Assembly (NCBI RefSeq): GCF_039535235.1
Contig: NZ_BAAAWU010000001.1
Location: 4,216,001-4,280,000, forward strand
Direction: 5' to 3'
Length of the DNA: 64,000 nucleotides
From: Streptomyces roseoviridis
Lineage (GTDB): Bacteria > Actinomycetota > Actinomycetes > Streptomycetales > Streptomycetaceae
Shown: piece after piece, positions 47,423-55,099 of the stretch
Layout of the letters: every line of letters begins with the position of its first letter
How positions within the stretch are numbered: the first letter of the stretch is position 1
Notes under the pieces: generated by a model
Databases searched by the model: none
What the model saw: the letters and a program-made list of their open reading frames with translations, nothing else
Told to the model about the DNA's origin: nothing
Made by a program: the position numbers and the translations under genes

Positions 47423-49492
47423 TCAGACTCCGTCCTCGTCGCGGCCCGGCGGCAGCGAGGGCCGGCGCCAGGCGTGGATGTCCCTCGGCCAGTGGGTGGC
47501 CGCGTCCCACAGGGGGCTGTTGCCGGTCAGGTGGCGGCCGGAGAGCTGGCGCAGCTCGTGGGCCAGCTTCTCGGTCACCTCGCCGTCGGGCAGGGCGAGT
47601 GGATCGGTGAGCAGCCATACGGCGTGCAGCAGGCGCCGTACGGACAGGTGGAGGGCGACCGCCTCGGCGTCGAGCCCGTCGGGCAGGTCGGACGCCTGCC
47701 GGCCCAGCGCGACGGCGCGGCGCGGGTCGGGGCCGCCGTCGCCGTGCGGGTCGCGGGGATAGGGGGCGGAGGCGATGAACCGGAGCCGGCCGAGCCAGCC
47801 CACCACGTCGGGCTCGGGGAAGGTGGTCCGCAGGTGGGTCACGGCGTCCTCGACCCGCCCGAGGGCCAGTTCGTGGTGCAGTTCGTACGGGATGTTCCCG
47901 GTCTGCTCGTAGTGCCGGTGGAGGGTCTCGTGGACGGCGCGCCAGGCGGCGTGGCGCGGGTGGTCGGCGTCCTCGAAGCGCAGCCGGTGCAGCAGCAGGG
48001 CGCGCAGCAGCGGGTCGGCGACGAAGTGCTCGGGGCCCTCGGGCCAGTCCTCGGCGCGCAGCTCGTCGCGGACGAGGAGCGCCATGTCGCCGTCGCGGGA
48101 CTCGGTGTGCAGGCGGGTGCGGGCCAGCAGCCGGGCCGACTCCTCGTCGTGGGCGGCGGCCAGGACGGTGAAGGGCTCCAGGCGGGGCTGCGGGAGCAGG
48201 GCGCCGAGCAGGGCGGGGGCGACGGGCACGGGCCGGGCGTCCTCGCGGAGCTCCACGGTCAGGTCGAGCAGGGCGCCGGGGGTGAGGGCGGGCCGTGAGC
48301 GGCGCGGGGCCTCGGCGGCGGCCTGCGCGAGCAGCATCACGCCGAGCGGCCGGCCGCCGGTGAGCCGGTGGACGCCGCGGGCGAGCTCGGCGGGGGTGCG
48401 GCCGGAGGGGTCGAGGCGGTCGAAGGCGGCCTGCGTCTGGGCGGCGGAGAGCGGGGTGAGCTCGACGGCGAGGATGCCGGAGGTGATGTCCCCGCCGCGC
48501 GGGGCGGGCGCCCGGTGGGCGGTCTCGGGCAGCCGCAGCCGGTGGGCGTGGCGCATGCCCTCGTGTTCGCGGACGCGGGAGGTGGCGAGGACGACGACCT
48601 TGTCGCGCCGGCCGTCGTGGCGGGCGCGCAGGATCGGTTCGACCAGCCGGCGGCCGAGCTCGCCGTGGGCGTTGTCGAGGAGCAGGACGGGCCGGCCGCG
48701 GCGGGTGCCGACCCGGGTGATGCCCTTGTACGCCTGGCCGAGGTCCTCCAGGAGCGCGCCGACGAGGAAGTCCTCGGCTTCCTGGCGGCGCCGGCCGCCC
48801 TGCTCGAAGTCGACGGCGAGCTGCTGGAGCCCGGCCTTGCCGCGGCCGCCGGCGTTGCGGTAGCTGCCGTAGAAGCCTTCGGAGCGCTGCTGGACCCGGC
48901 CGAAGACCTCTTCGAGGACGGTCTCGACGGTGGCCTCGGCGAGGAGTCCGGCGAGCGGCGCGGTGGTCTCGGCGAAGGAGGCGGCGAGCTTGCTGAGCAC
49001 CTTGGTGACCCAGTTGGCGGCGGCGCCCTTGGTGGCGTCGACAGTGGAGAGCACCGGGCCGAGCCGCTGGAGGTCGCGCTGGGCCCGTTCGTCGTCCTCC
49101 TGCGTCCAGCCGATGGAGGCGACGGCGACCAGACCGAGCGAGAGCCGCGGGAACTGCACGGGCTTCGCCCCGGTCACCCGCGGGGACAGCTGCACGGCGA
49201 GCTCGGAGAGCGCGCCGGTGACCTCGGTCCAGCCGGGGCCGTGGTCGGCGGGCGGCTCGATGTGCGCGCAGTCGAGCAGAGCGAGCGGGGTGGCCCCTTT
49301 GTAGGTGTTGCGGAGCTGCTTGAGCAGGGCGGTCTTGCCGAGGCCGCGCCCGCCGGTGAACACGACGACCGGCGGGTCGTCCCCGTGCTCGTACGGCACC
49401 CGGGCCAGGCCCTCGCCGCCGAGCCCGGTCAGTCGCGCGGCGAGCCCCGTGCGGTGGAGCACCGCCTCGCGGCCGTAAAGGACCCTCTCCAC
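47423..49492 (-). CDS. STAND-like P-loop ATPase
   Basis: A 689-residue NTPase. The Walker A is GGRGLGKT (residues 47-54) in VVVFTGGRGLGKTALLKQLR. A Walker B-like strand is VLLLDNAHG (269-277), and a sensor strand VVVLATSR follows (299-306). The C-terminal half is all-helical and Leu/Ala/Arg-rich without recognisable TPR or WD repeats, as in STAND proteins that oligomerise on a signal. The N terminus VERVLYGREAVLHRTG carries the usual GRE motif seen before the P-loop. GTG 49492 follows a GGGGGG run. The gene immediately precedes the membrane-anchored binding protein. Function unknown. Confidence 0.8.
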   Translation of the reverse strand: MERVLYGREAVLHRTGLAARLTGLGGEGLARVPYEHGDDPPVVVFTGGRGLGKTALLKQLRNTYKGATPLALLDCAHIEPPADHGPGWTEVTGALSELAVQLSPRVTGAKPVQFPRLSLGLVAVASIGWTQEDDERAQRDLQRLGPVLSTVDATKGAAANWVTKVLSKLAASFAETTAPLAGLLAEATVETVLEEVFGRVQQRSEGFYGSYRNAGGRGKAGLQQLAVDFEQGGRRRQEAEDFLVGALLEDLGQAYKGITRVGTRRGRPVLLLDNAHGELGRRLVEPILRARHDGRRDKVVVLATSRVREHEGMRHAHRLRLPETAHRAPAPRGGDITSGILAVELTPLSAAQTQAAFDRLDPSGRTPAELARGVHRLTGGRPLGVMLLAQAAAEAPRRSRPALTPGALLDLTVELREDARPVPVAPALLGALLPQPRLEPFTVLAAAHDEESARLLARTRLHTESRDGDMALLVRDELRAEDWPEGPEHFVADPLLRALLLHRLRFEDADHPRHAAWRAVHETLHRHYEQTGNIPYELHHELALGRVEDAVTHLRTTFPEPDVVGWLGRLRFIASAPYPRDPHGDGGPDPRRAVALGRQASDLPDGLDAEAVALHLSVRRLLHAVWLLTDPLALPDGEVTEKLAHELRQLSGRHLTGNSPLWDAATHWPRDIHAWRRPSLPPGRDEDGV

Positions 49493-49605
49493 CCGCTACC
49501 CCCCGTATCCCACCAGACGTGCCCCGTCACATCCCCAAGAACGAATTATCGACGGGGAGTTGGGCTTCGGCCAGGTTTTTGGGAAGGCGGCGGCAAGTCG
49601 TGCGG

Positions 49606-50514
49606 CTATGCGGCGGCGATCGCGTCGAGCTGCGCGCGCAGATAGGCGTGGGACTCGATGCCGTTCACCGTGGTCCCGGGGTCGCACTCGTAGAAGTAGA
49701 CGAGCGACATCAGCTCCTCGGCGGGCGCGTCGGCCGGCGGCGGGAGGACCCGGTGGCGGCCGGAGCGCCAGCGGCCGCCGGTCCAGCCCGCCATCAGGTC
49801 GCCGATGTTGACGGTGAGGGCCTCCGGGTCGTACGGGGCGTCCTGCCAGCCCTCCGCCTCCGTGTGCAGCTGCAGTCCGCCCCTGCCCGCCTGCCGGTCG
49901 AGGATCGTGACCGTGCCGAAGTCGGTGTGCGGGCCGATGCGGAACTGACCCGGCGCCGGGTCTCCGACCCTTTCCCTGCCCGGGTACCAGTTGATGTTGA
50001 AGCCGAAGGTGGGATGGCCGGTGTGCCGGGTGAAGAAGTCGGCCCCCTCGCCGAGCGCGAGGCCCAGCACGTCCAGGACCCGGTCCGACAGGGCCCGCAT
50101 CCGGCCCAGGTACTCCTCGACGAGCGGCCTCAGTTCCGGCACCTCGGCGGGCCAGGTGTTCGGCAGGAACCACTCGGCGTCCACCGCCGGGTCGCCGGTG
50201 GGCTCCTCCGCGGCGAAGGAGAGCGACTCCTTCAGGTCGGGCGGGGTGGCGGTGCCCTCGGCATGACCGTTGGCCTCGGCGCCGGGGCCGAGCCAGCCGC
50301 GCCCGCCGACCTTCACGGCGTACGGCTCCTTCACGGCGGCGGGCAGGTGGAAGAAGGCGCGGGCGCTCTTCCGGATCTCCGCCCGCAGTCCGGGGGAGAC
50401 TCCGTGTCCGGTGACCAGCAGGAAGCCGGCCTGCCGCAGGGCGCGGTCGACGGCGGGCAGCTGATCCGCCGGGTCCCGGCCGAGGTCGATCGTCGGAAGG
50501 CTCGCCTCAGTCAT
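49606..50514 (-). CDS. 2-oxoglutarate/Fe(II) dioxygenase of the isopenicillin N synthase family
   Basis: A 302-residue oxygenase. The N-terminal domain (LPTIDLGRDPADQLPAVDRA, then LRQAGFLLVTGHGVSPGLR) is the DIOX_N type. The jelly-roll core has the iron triad His196 and Asp198 in GPHTDFGTVTIL and His254 in SGRHRVLPP. The RxS-type cofactor arginine region near 252 reads RSGRHRV. The family includes fungal thymine 7-hydroxylase as well as antibiotic enzymes. Its neighbour, a fungal-type cytosine deaminase, overlaps it by eight bases, which makes a base-salvage role attractive; the substrate is not proven. Confidence 0.85.
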   Translation of the reverse strand: MTEASLPTIDLGRDPADQLPAVDRALRQAGFLLVTGHGVSPGLRAEIRKSARAFFHLPAAVKEPYAVKVGGRGWLGPGAEANGHAEGTATPPDLKESLSFAAEEPTGDPAVDAEWFLPNTWPAEVPELRPLVEEYLGRMRALSDRVLDVLGLALGEGADFFTRHTGHPTFGFNINWYPGRERVGDPAPGQFRIGPHTDFGTVTILDRQAGRGGLQLHTEAEGWQDAPYDPEALTVNIGDLMAGWTGGRWRSGRHRVLPPPADAPAEELMSLVYFYECDPGTTVNGIESHAYLRAQLDAIAAA

Positions 50515-50959
50515 CGCCGATGTCCTCGTTCCACAGTTCGGGCCGCCGGTGGACGAACTCCCGCATCAGAAGGACGCACTCGGGATCGTCGAGCACGAGG
50601 ACGTCGACCCCGTGCTCGGCGAGCCAGTCGTGGCCGCCGTGGAAGGTGCGGGCCTCCCCGATCACCACCCGGGAGATGCCGAACTGCCGCACCAGGCCGG
50701 AGCAGTACCAGCACGGCGACAGGGTCGTCACCATCGTCGTCCCCCGGTACGACCGCTGGCGTCCGGCCGCCCGGAACGCGTCCGTCTCGGCGTGCGCCGA
50801 CGGGTCCCCGTCCTGCACCCGCCGGTTGTGCCCTCGCCCGAGCAGCGTGCCGTCGGCCCCGTACAACGCGGCGCCGATCGGGATCCCACCCTCGGCGAGC
50901 CCGGCCCGCGCCTCGTCGAGGGCGGTGCGGAGCAGGCGGCGGGCGTGGTCGTCGTCCAT
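50507..50959 (-). CDS. fungal-type cytosine deaminase (nucleoside/base deaminase)
   Basis: A 150-residue zinc deaminase. The zinc ligands are His56 with catalytic Glu58 in AHAETDAF, and Cys83 and Cys86 in SPCWYCSGLV. Many segments match yeast cytosine deaminase (Fcy1) from memory: GGIPIGAALYGADGTLLGRG, VVIGEARTFHGG, LDDPECVLLMREFVHRRPEL and the C-terminal WNEDIG. It probably converts cytosine, perhaps 5-methylcytosine, to uracil or thymine. It has no good ribosome site ahead of ATG 50959 and overlaps the oxygenase gene by eight bases. The GntR gene precedes it by 31 bases. Confidence 0.85.
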   Translation of the reverse strand: MDDDHARRLLRTALDEARAGLAEGGIPIGAALYGADGTLLGRGHNRRVQDGDPSAHAETDAFRAAGRQRSYRGTTMVTTLSPCWYCSGLVRQFGISRVVIGEARTFHGGHDWLAEHGVDVLVLDDPECVLLMREFVHRRPELWNEDIGDD

Positions 50960-50990
50960 GGGGGGACTGTTCCCCCACGGACGCCGAAGA

Positions 50991-51263
50991 TCACACCTGG
51001 TCGGTCGGCAGCGGATCGGCGACGAACGTGCCCTTGCCGTGGACGGTCAGGATCAGGCCGCGCTCGCGCAGGACTCTGGCTGCTCGGCGGACCGTCAGGT
51101 AGGCGACCCCGTACTCCTCGGCGAGGTCCCGCTCGGCGGGCAGCCGGGCGCCCGGCGTCAGCTCGCCGGCCGCGATGCGGGCGGTGATGTGGTCCGCCAG
51201 GGCGACGTAGACCAGCTGGGGGCCCTGCGGGTCGAACTCGGGGATCTGGCTTCGGTCGGTCAC
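50991..51263 (-). CDS. GntR-type winged-helix regulator (HTH domain only)
   Basis: A 90-residue protein consisting of the GntR DNA-binding domain alone: LADHITARIAAGELTPGARL, then PAERDLAEEYGVAYLTVRRA, ending LTVHGKGTFV. There is no ligand-binding domain, so it may work as a simple repressor or with a partner. The start is GTG 51263. It lies upstream of and on the same strand as the deaminase and oxygenase genes, probably autoregulating that operon through the tandem sites at 51305-51324. Confidence 0.87.
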   Translation of the reverse strand: MTDRSQIPEFDPQGPQLVYVALADHITARIAAGELTPGARLPAERDLAEEYGVAYLTVRRAARVLRERGLILTVHGKGTFVADPLPTDQV

Positions 51264-51304
51264 ACGGCCAACGTAAGCATCGAATACCTGTGCGGACCAT
51301 CGTT

Positions 51305-51324
51305 GAGCTATGCAGAGCTATACA
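51305..51324. promoter_or_regulatory. tandem 10-base operator candidate between GntR and divergent genes
   Basis: GAGCTATGCA and GAGCTATACA lie head to tail (51305-51314 and 51315-51324), differing by one base, and are followed by GCTCATAG. The spacing of one helical turn, and the position 41 bases upstream of the GntR start in the divergent promoter region, fit a regulator binding site. The region is AT-rich compared with its surroundings. Confidence 0.6.
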
Positions 51325-51411
51325 TCGCTCATAGAGTCGGAGCCACAAAAACCCCGGCGGCCGTGCGACCGGCCCCGGGGCATGGCCACCAACTACACAG
51401 GAGTTGATGAC

Positions 51412-51741
51412 GTGCGGAACCCTATCGCGCACCTGCTCATCTGGCTGCTCGTTCTGACCCTCCCACCGACCGGCAGGCACCGGCCCCGGCCGGGCGCTCG
51501 GCCTCGCCCCGTGGCACCTCCGCCTGCTCCCGCGCCGCGTCCCCGCGTCCCCGCCCCGCGGTCCCCCTACGCCCGGGAGCAGGCGATGCTCCTCGACGGC
51601 GGCCGGTCGCCCCTGGAGCGTCCCTACCTCGCCGCCGCCTCGGCGCGGGCGGTGCAGCGCAGGCGCCGGCGGGCGTTGTGGCTGGCCACCGTGGGGGTGG
51701 ACGTCGACCGCCGGAACATCCACGCCGGGGCCGCCCGATGA
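51412..51741 (+). CDS. small Arg/Pro-rich protein with one hydrophobic segment (unknown)
   Basis: A 109-residue protein. A hydrophobic N terminus (NPIAHLLIWLLVLTLPP) is followed by a Pro/Arg-rich stretch (GRHRPRPGARPRPVAP) and a C-terminal part AREQAMLLDGGRSPLERPYL that is better ordered. It is probably a membrane-attached or peripheral small protein. No family recognised. GTG 51412 follows ACAGGAG. It overlaps the next gene by four bases (ATGA), so the two are co-translated. It is divergent from the GntR gene. Confidence 0.62.
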   Translation: MRNPIAHLLIWLLVLTLPPTGRHRPRPGARPRPVAPPPAPAPRPRVPAPRSPYAREQAMLLDGGRSPLERPYLAAASARAVQRRRRRALWLATVGVDVDRRNIHAGAAR

Positions 51742-52076
51742 GCCGCTGCGGGGCCCGGCGGCCCGTGATCGCGGTCGTCGAGGCGATGCGGGCGGTGTGC
51801 GCGGGCTCGGTCTGTGTGCTCGCCGTCGGGCATGGCGGCCCCCACCGCGACCGCGCGGGGGACGCGTGGTGGGTGACGCCGGAGATCGCCGACGCGGTGA
51901 GCGTGTCCCTGCTGACCCACGCCCTGGCGGCCGGGCCCGAGCCGGAGTTCCGGTCACCGCGCTGCATCGTGGGCCGGCACGACCGCTGCCGGGACCACGC
52001 GCCCCGGGACAGCGGCGTACAGGGCGTCCGTCATCTGGTGTGCGGGTGCGCCTGCCATCCCGCGCCCCCTTCCTGA
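51738..52076 (+). CDS. small cysteine-rich protein (unknown)
   Basis: A 112-residue protein with a Cys/His-rich C-terminal half: RCIVGRHDRCRDHAPRDSG, then VRHLVCGCACHPAPPS. The spacing of cysteines and histidines could bind zinc, and an N-terminal Cys pair (MSRCG and AVCAGSVCV) is also present. No family recognised. ATG 51738 overlaps the stop of the preceding gene. It converges with the flavin reductase gene, 38 bases away. Confidence 0.65.
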   Translation: MSRCGARRPVIAVVEAMRAVCAGSVCVLAVGHGGPHRDRAGDAWWVTPEIADAVSVSLLTHALAAGPEPEFRSPRCIVGRHDRCRDHAPRDSGVQGVRHLVCGCACHPAPPS

Positions 52077-52114
52077 CCGGCCACCGACCGGTCGGGCGCA
52101 GGCCGTCGGCGCAC

Positions 52115-52750
52115 TCACACGCCGACGGCCACCTCCTCGTACGGGAAGCGGGCGAGCGGGGCCTCCTGGTGGAAGAAGCGCTCGGCGCGGGTCATCGCCG
52201 CCGCGTCCGCCCGCACCCGGCCCGGGCGGGAACCGGTGCCCGTCAGGACGCCGCCGAAGCGCATCCGCAGGTACGCCGCCGAGTTGCTCAGGGAGGTCAC
52301 CAGGCCGTCCGCGACGACGTGTTCCTCGTGGGCCAGTGCGGTCACGCCCCACAGCGTCCCGCCCGCCATGCGCTCCTTGAAGTCGGAGCCCGGCACGTTC
52401 AGCCAGCCCGACCAGTAGTCCAGATAGCGCTTGGCCTGGGCGGACAGGCTGTACCAGTACAGGGGCGACACGATGACGACGTCCGTGGCCTGCACCGTCG
52501 CGTCGAGCAGCATCCGCTCGGTCTCGCCGGCCGGCGGACCGCCGGCCTCGTGCCGGCCGTCCTGGAAGTCGGGCAGGTCCAGCCGGTTCAGGTCCACCCA
52601 GCGCTGAGGGACGCCGGCCGGGAGCCCGGCGGCGGCCGCGCGGGCCAGGATCTCGGAGTTGCCGTCCGGGCGGGAGCTGCCGAGGACGAAGAGGAACGAG
52701 CGGTCCGAGAAGTCCGGGCCGTGCGGGGCGCGCGGGGCGTCGAGGGTCAT
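52115..52750 (-). CDS. NAD(P)H-dependent FMN reductase / flavodoxin-fold oxidoreductase
   Basis: A 211-residue flavodoxin-like protein. The FMN phosphate loop is VLGSSRPDGNSEILARAAAA. The second flavin segment is VVIVSPLYWYSLSAQAKRYL, followed by WSGWLNVPGSDFKERMAGG. Such enzymes reduce FMN or quinones with NAD(P)H. The start is ATG 52750 with GGACGGAG ahead. The divergent EamA gene begins 168 bases away. The intergenic DNA has only CCGGCCG-type short palindromes. Confidence 0.84.
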   Translation of the reverse strand: MTLDAPRAPHGPDFSDRSFLFVLGSSRPDGNSEILARAAAAGLPAGVPQRWVDLNRLDLPDFQDGRHEAGGPPAGETERMLLDATVQATDVVIVSPLYWYSLSAQAKRYLDYWSGWLNVPGSDFKERMAGGTLWGVTALAHEEHVVADGLVTSLSNSAAYLRMRFGGVLTGTGSRPGRVRADAAAMTRAERFFHQEAPLARFPYEEVAVGV

Positions 52751-52917
52751 GTCATGTGCTCCGTCCGGTGGGTGGTTCCCCGGTGCCAACGGCCCCGGCC
52801 CCAAGGGGTATTCCGGCCGGCCGCTTCCGGCCCCATCGGCCCGGCCGATGCCCCCATCGGCAAGGCTTCCCACTGGCCCGTGGACCGGCTACGGCCCTGC
52901 TCCGTAGCGTCGACGGC

Positions 52918-53838
52918 ATGAGAAACGAGACCAGGGGAACCCTCGAACTGACCCTCGCCATGGTGCTCTCCGGCACCCTCGGCGTCTTCGTCGTCGAGTC
53001 CGGCGCGTCGCCGTTCGTGGTGGTGTTCTTCCGCTGCCTCTTCGGGGCGCTCGCGCTCGGCGTCTACAGCCTGGCCCGCGGCTTCTTCACCGGGCACGGC
53101 CTCACCCCGAAGAAGTTCGCTCTCGCCGCGCTGGGCGGCGCGCTGATCGTCTTCAACTGGGTGTTCCTCTTCGAGGCGTACGAGGCCACCTCCATCTCCC
53201 TGGCCACCGTCGTCTACCACACCCAGCCGTTCTTCCTCGTGCTGTTCGGGGCGCTGGTGCTGAGGGAGCGGATCGCGGCGACGAAGGCGGGCTGGCTGGT
53301 GGTCGCCTTCGCCGGGCTCGTCCTCGTCTCCGGGGTGCGCCCCGGCGACACCGCCTCCCTCGCCGGGCTCGGCTACGCGCTGGCCGCCGCCGTGCTCTAC
53401 GCCCTGTCCACCCTGGTCACCAAGCGGATCACCGGCGTCCGCCCGCATCTGGTCGCCCTCGTCCAGGTCACCACCGGCATCCCGCTGCTGCTGCCCTTCG
53501 CCGACTTCGGCGAGGTGGCGGGCCTCGGTGCCGGCTGGGGCTGGCTCGCCGGGCTCGGGCTGGTCCACACCGGTGTGATGTACGTCCTGATGTACGCGGC
53601 CTACCAGAAGCTGCCCATGGCGAAGATCGCCGTCCTCGCCTTCACCTACCCGGCCGTCGCCATGCTCGTCGACTGGCTGGTCTACGGGCACCACATCGGT
53701 CTCGTCCAGGCGCTCGGCGTCCCGCTGATCGTGCTCGCCAGCCTCAAGGTGACTCTTGGACGAGCCGCCGCGCCTGCTCCACGAACAGCCGCACGTGCTC
53801 CGGCAGACGCTTCCCCCGCCGCCACGCGATCTGTGTGA
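52918..53838 (+). CDS. EamA/DMT family transporter
   Basis: A 306-residue membrane protein with ten predicted helices in two EamA repeats: LTLAMVLSGTLGVFVVESGA and FNWVFLFEAYEATSISLATV, then LAAAVLYALSTLVTKRITGV and AYQKLPMAKIAVLAFTYPAV. The transport substrate is unknown; family members export amino acids or metabolites. The last about 27 residues (a GRAAAPAPRTAARAPADA tail) lie over the antisense end of the LysR gene and look like an extension past the usual stop. ATG 52918. Confidence 0.86.
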   Translation: MRNETRGTLELTLAMVLSGTLGVFVVESGASPFVVVFFRCLFGALALGVYSLARGFFTGHGLTPKKFALAALGGALIVFNWVFLFEAYEATSISLATVVYHTQPFFLVLFGALVLRERIAATKAGWLVVAFAGLVLVSGVRPGDTASLAGLGYALAAAVLYALSTLVTKRITGVRPHLVALVQVTTGIPLLLPFADFGEVAGLGAGWGWLAGLGLVHTGVMYVLMYAAYQKLPMAKIAVLAFTYPAVAMLVDWLVYGHHIGLVQALGVPLIVLASLKVTLGRAAAPAPRTAARAPADASPAATRSV

Positions 53839-54625
53839 AGAGGGTGAACGGCGGCTCCCAGTCCAGCCGCACCAGCGCCCCGGACGCCAGTTCCTCGCGG
53901 ACGGCGATCCGGGGCAGCAGGGCGATCCCGAGCCCCGCGGCCACGCCCCGCTTGGTCGCCTCGATCGTGCCGTACTCCGTGAAGGAGGGCCGGTGGGCGG
54001 CGAGCTCGGCCTCGAACAGGTCCCGGTAGGGACAGCCCGGCTCCGTACCGACCAGGCCCGCCGCCGCCAGATCGCCCGTGGTGAGCCCGGCCCGCCCGGT
54101 CAGCGGATGACCCGGCCCGGCGACCAGGACCAGCGGCTCCTCGGTCAGGACCTCGCTCTCCAGGCCCTCGTGCTCGGTCTCCGGCTCCATCAGGAACCCC
54201 AGGTCGTACGTCCCCTGGCGCAGCGCCTGCCGGGTCGCGTCGCCCAGCGTCGGGCGCAGCGCGAGCCGCACCCCGGGATAGCGGTGGTGGAAGAGTTCGA
54301 GCAGCGGCGGCAGCCGGTAGGAGGTGAGCGACTCCATGGTGCCCACGGCGATCGACCCGGCGGGCTCGCCGCCCGCCGCCACCGCCGCCCTGGCCTCCTC
54401 AGTCAGGGCGATGATCTGGCGGGCGTACGGAAGCAGCCGCTCACCGGCCTCGGTGAGCCGGATGCGGGAGCCGAGGCGTTCGAAGAGCTCGGTGCCGAGC
54501 GAGGACTCCAGGGCGCGGATCTGGCCGGTGACGCTGGACTGGGCGTACGCGAGCTCGGCGGCGGCCCGGGTGAAGGACAGGACCGTGGCGACCTTCTCGA
54601 AGGTGACCAGCAGCCGCAGCTCCAT
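53744..54625 (-). CDS. LysR family transcriptional regulator
   Basis: A 293-residue LysR regulator. The winged helix is at 1-60 (MELRLLVTFEKVATVLSFTR, then AAAELAYAQSSVTGQIRALE). The ligand-binding domain opens GSIAVGTMESLTSYRLPPLL and has two lobes. The effector is unknown. It probably regulates the adjacent convergent transporter gene or a distant target. ATG 54625 shares its first base with the stop of the preceding PLDc_N gene (TGATG), so translation is coupled. Its 3' end overlaps the transporter gene by 95 bases. Confidence 0.88.
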   Translation of the reverse strand: MELRLLVTFEKVATVLSFTRAAAELAYAQSSVTGQIRALESSLGTELFERLGSRIRLTEAGERLLPYARQIIALTEEARAAVAAGGEPAGSIAVGTMESLTSYRLPPLLELFHHRYPGVRLALRPTLGDATRQALRQGTYDLGFLMEPETEHEGLESEVLTEEPLVLVAGPGHPLTGRAGLTTGDLAAAGLVGTEPGCPYRDLFEAELAAHRPSFTEYGTIEATKRGVAAGLGIALLPRIAVREELASGALVRLDWEPPFTLFTQIAWRRGKRLPEHVRLFVEQARRLVQESP

Positions 54626-55011
54626 CACTGGTCCTTGTCGCCGTCCTGCTCGCGCTTCTTCAGCTCCTCCTCGCGGCGGCGCAGGTCGGCCTCCCAGTCC
54701 TTCAGGAGCGACTCGTCCTTGGCGTTCTCCTCGCGGAGCGACTTCAGGAACTCGGGGTTGTCGTCGGGGGCCACCCACTCGTGGCGGTGGTTGCGGTGCC
54801 ATTCGCTGGGGGTGCGGCCTCCGGCCGGTGCCTTGCGCATCTTGCCGGCGGCGAACCAGACGATCGGCCCGACGATCCAGAACAGCAGGATGATGATGAC
54901 CCAGACGACCTTCGGCAGGTGCTTGACCTCGTCCTCGGGGGTGTTGAGGCAGTCGATCAGCGAGTAGATGACCAGCGCCAGCGGCAGGATGAACATCAGT
55001 GCCCTGAGCAT
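54625..55011 (-). CDS. PLDc_N domain protein
   Basis: A 128-residue protein. Two membrane helices of the PLDc_N type (cardiolipin synthase N-terminal domain) lie in the first 60 residues (LMFILPLALVIYSLIDCLNT and VVWVIIILLFWIVGPIVWFA). A charged coiled-coil-like C terminus follows (FLKSLREENAKDESLLKDWE). No phospholipase catalytic domain is present. The role is unknown. Its stop shares a base with the LysR start. It is divergent from mqnL, whose promoter lies in the 88-base gap. Confidence 0.84.
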   Translation of the reverse strand: MLRALMFILPLALVIYSLIDCLNTPEDEVKHLPKVVWVIIILLFWIVGPIVWFAAGKMRKAPAGGRTPSEWHRNHRHEWVAPDDNPEFLKSLREENAKDESLLKDWEADLRRREEELKKREQDGDKDQ

Positions 55012-55099
55012 GTGGGACGGCCCCCTGAGTGCGATGGCGGGCCGGTCGAAGCGGCCCCGGTGAGGCTTCCAGGTTATCGGGTGACCGATACTTGCCCCT

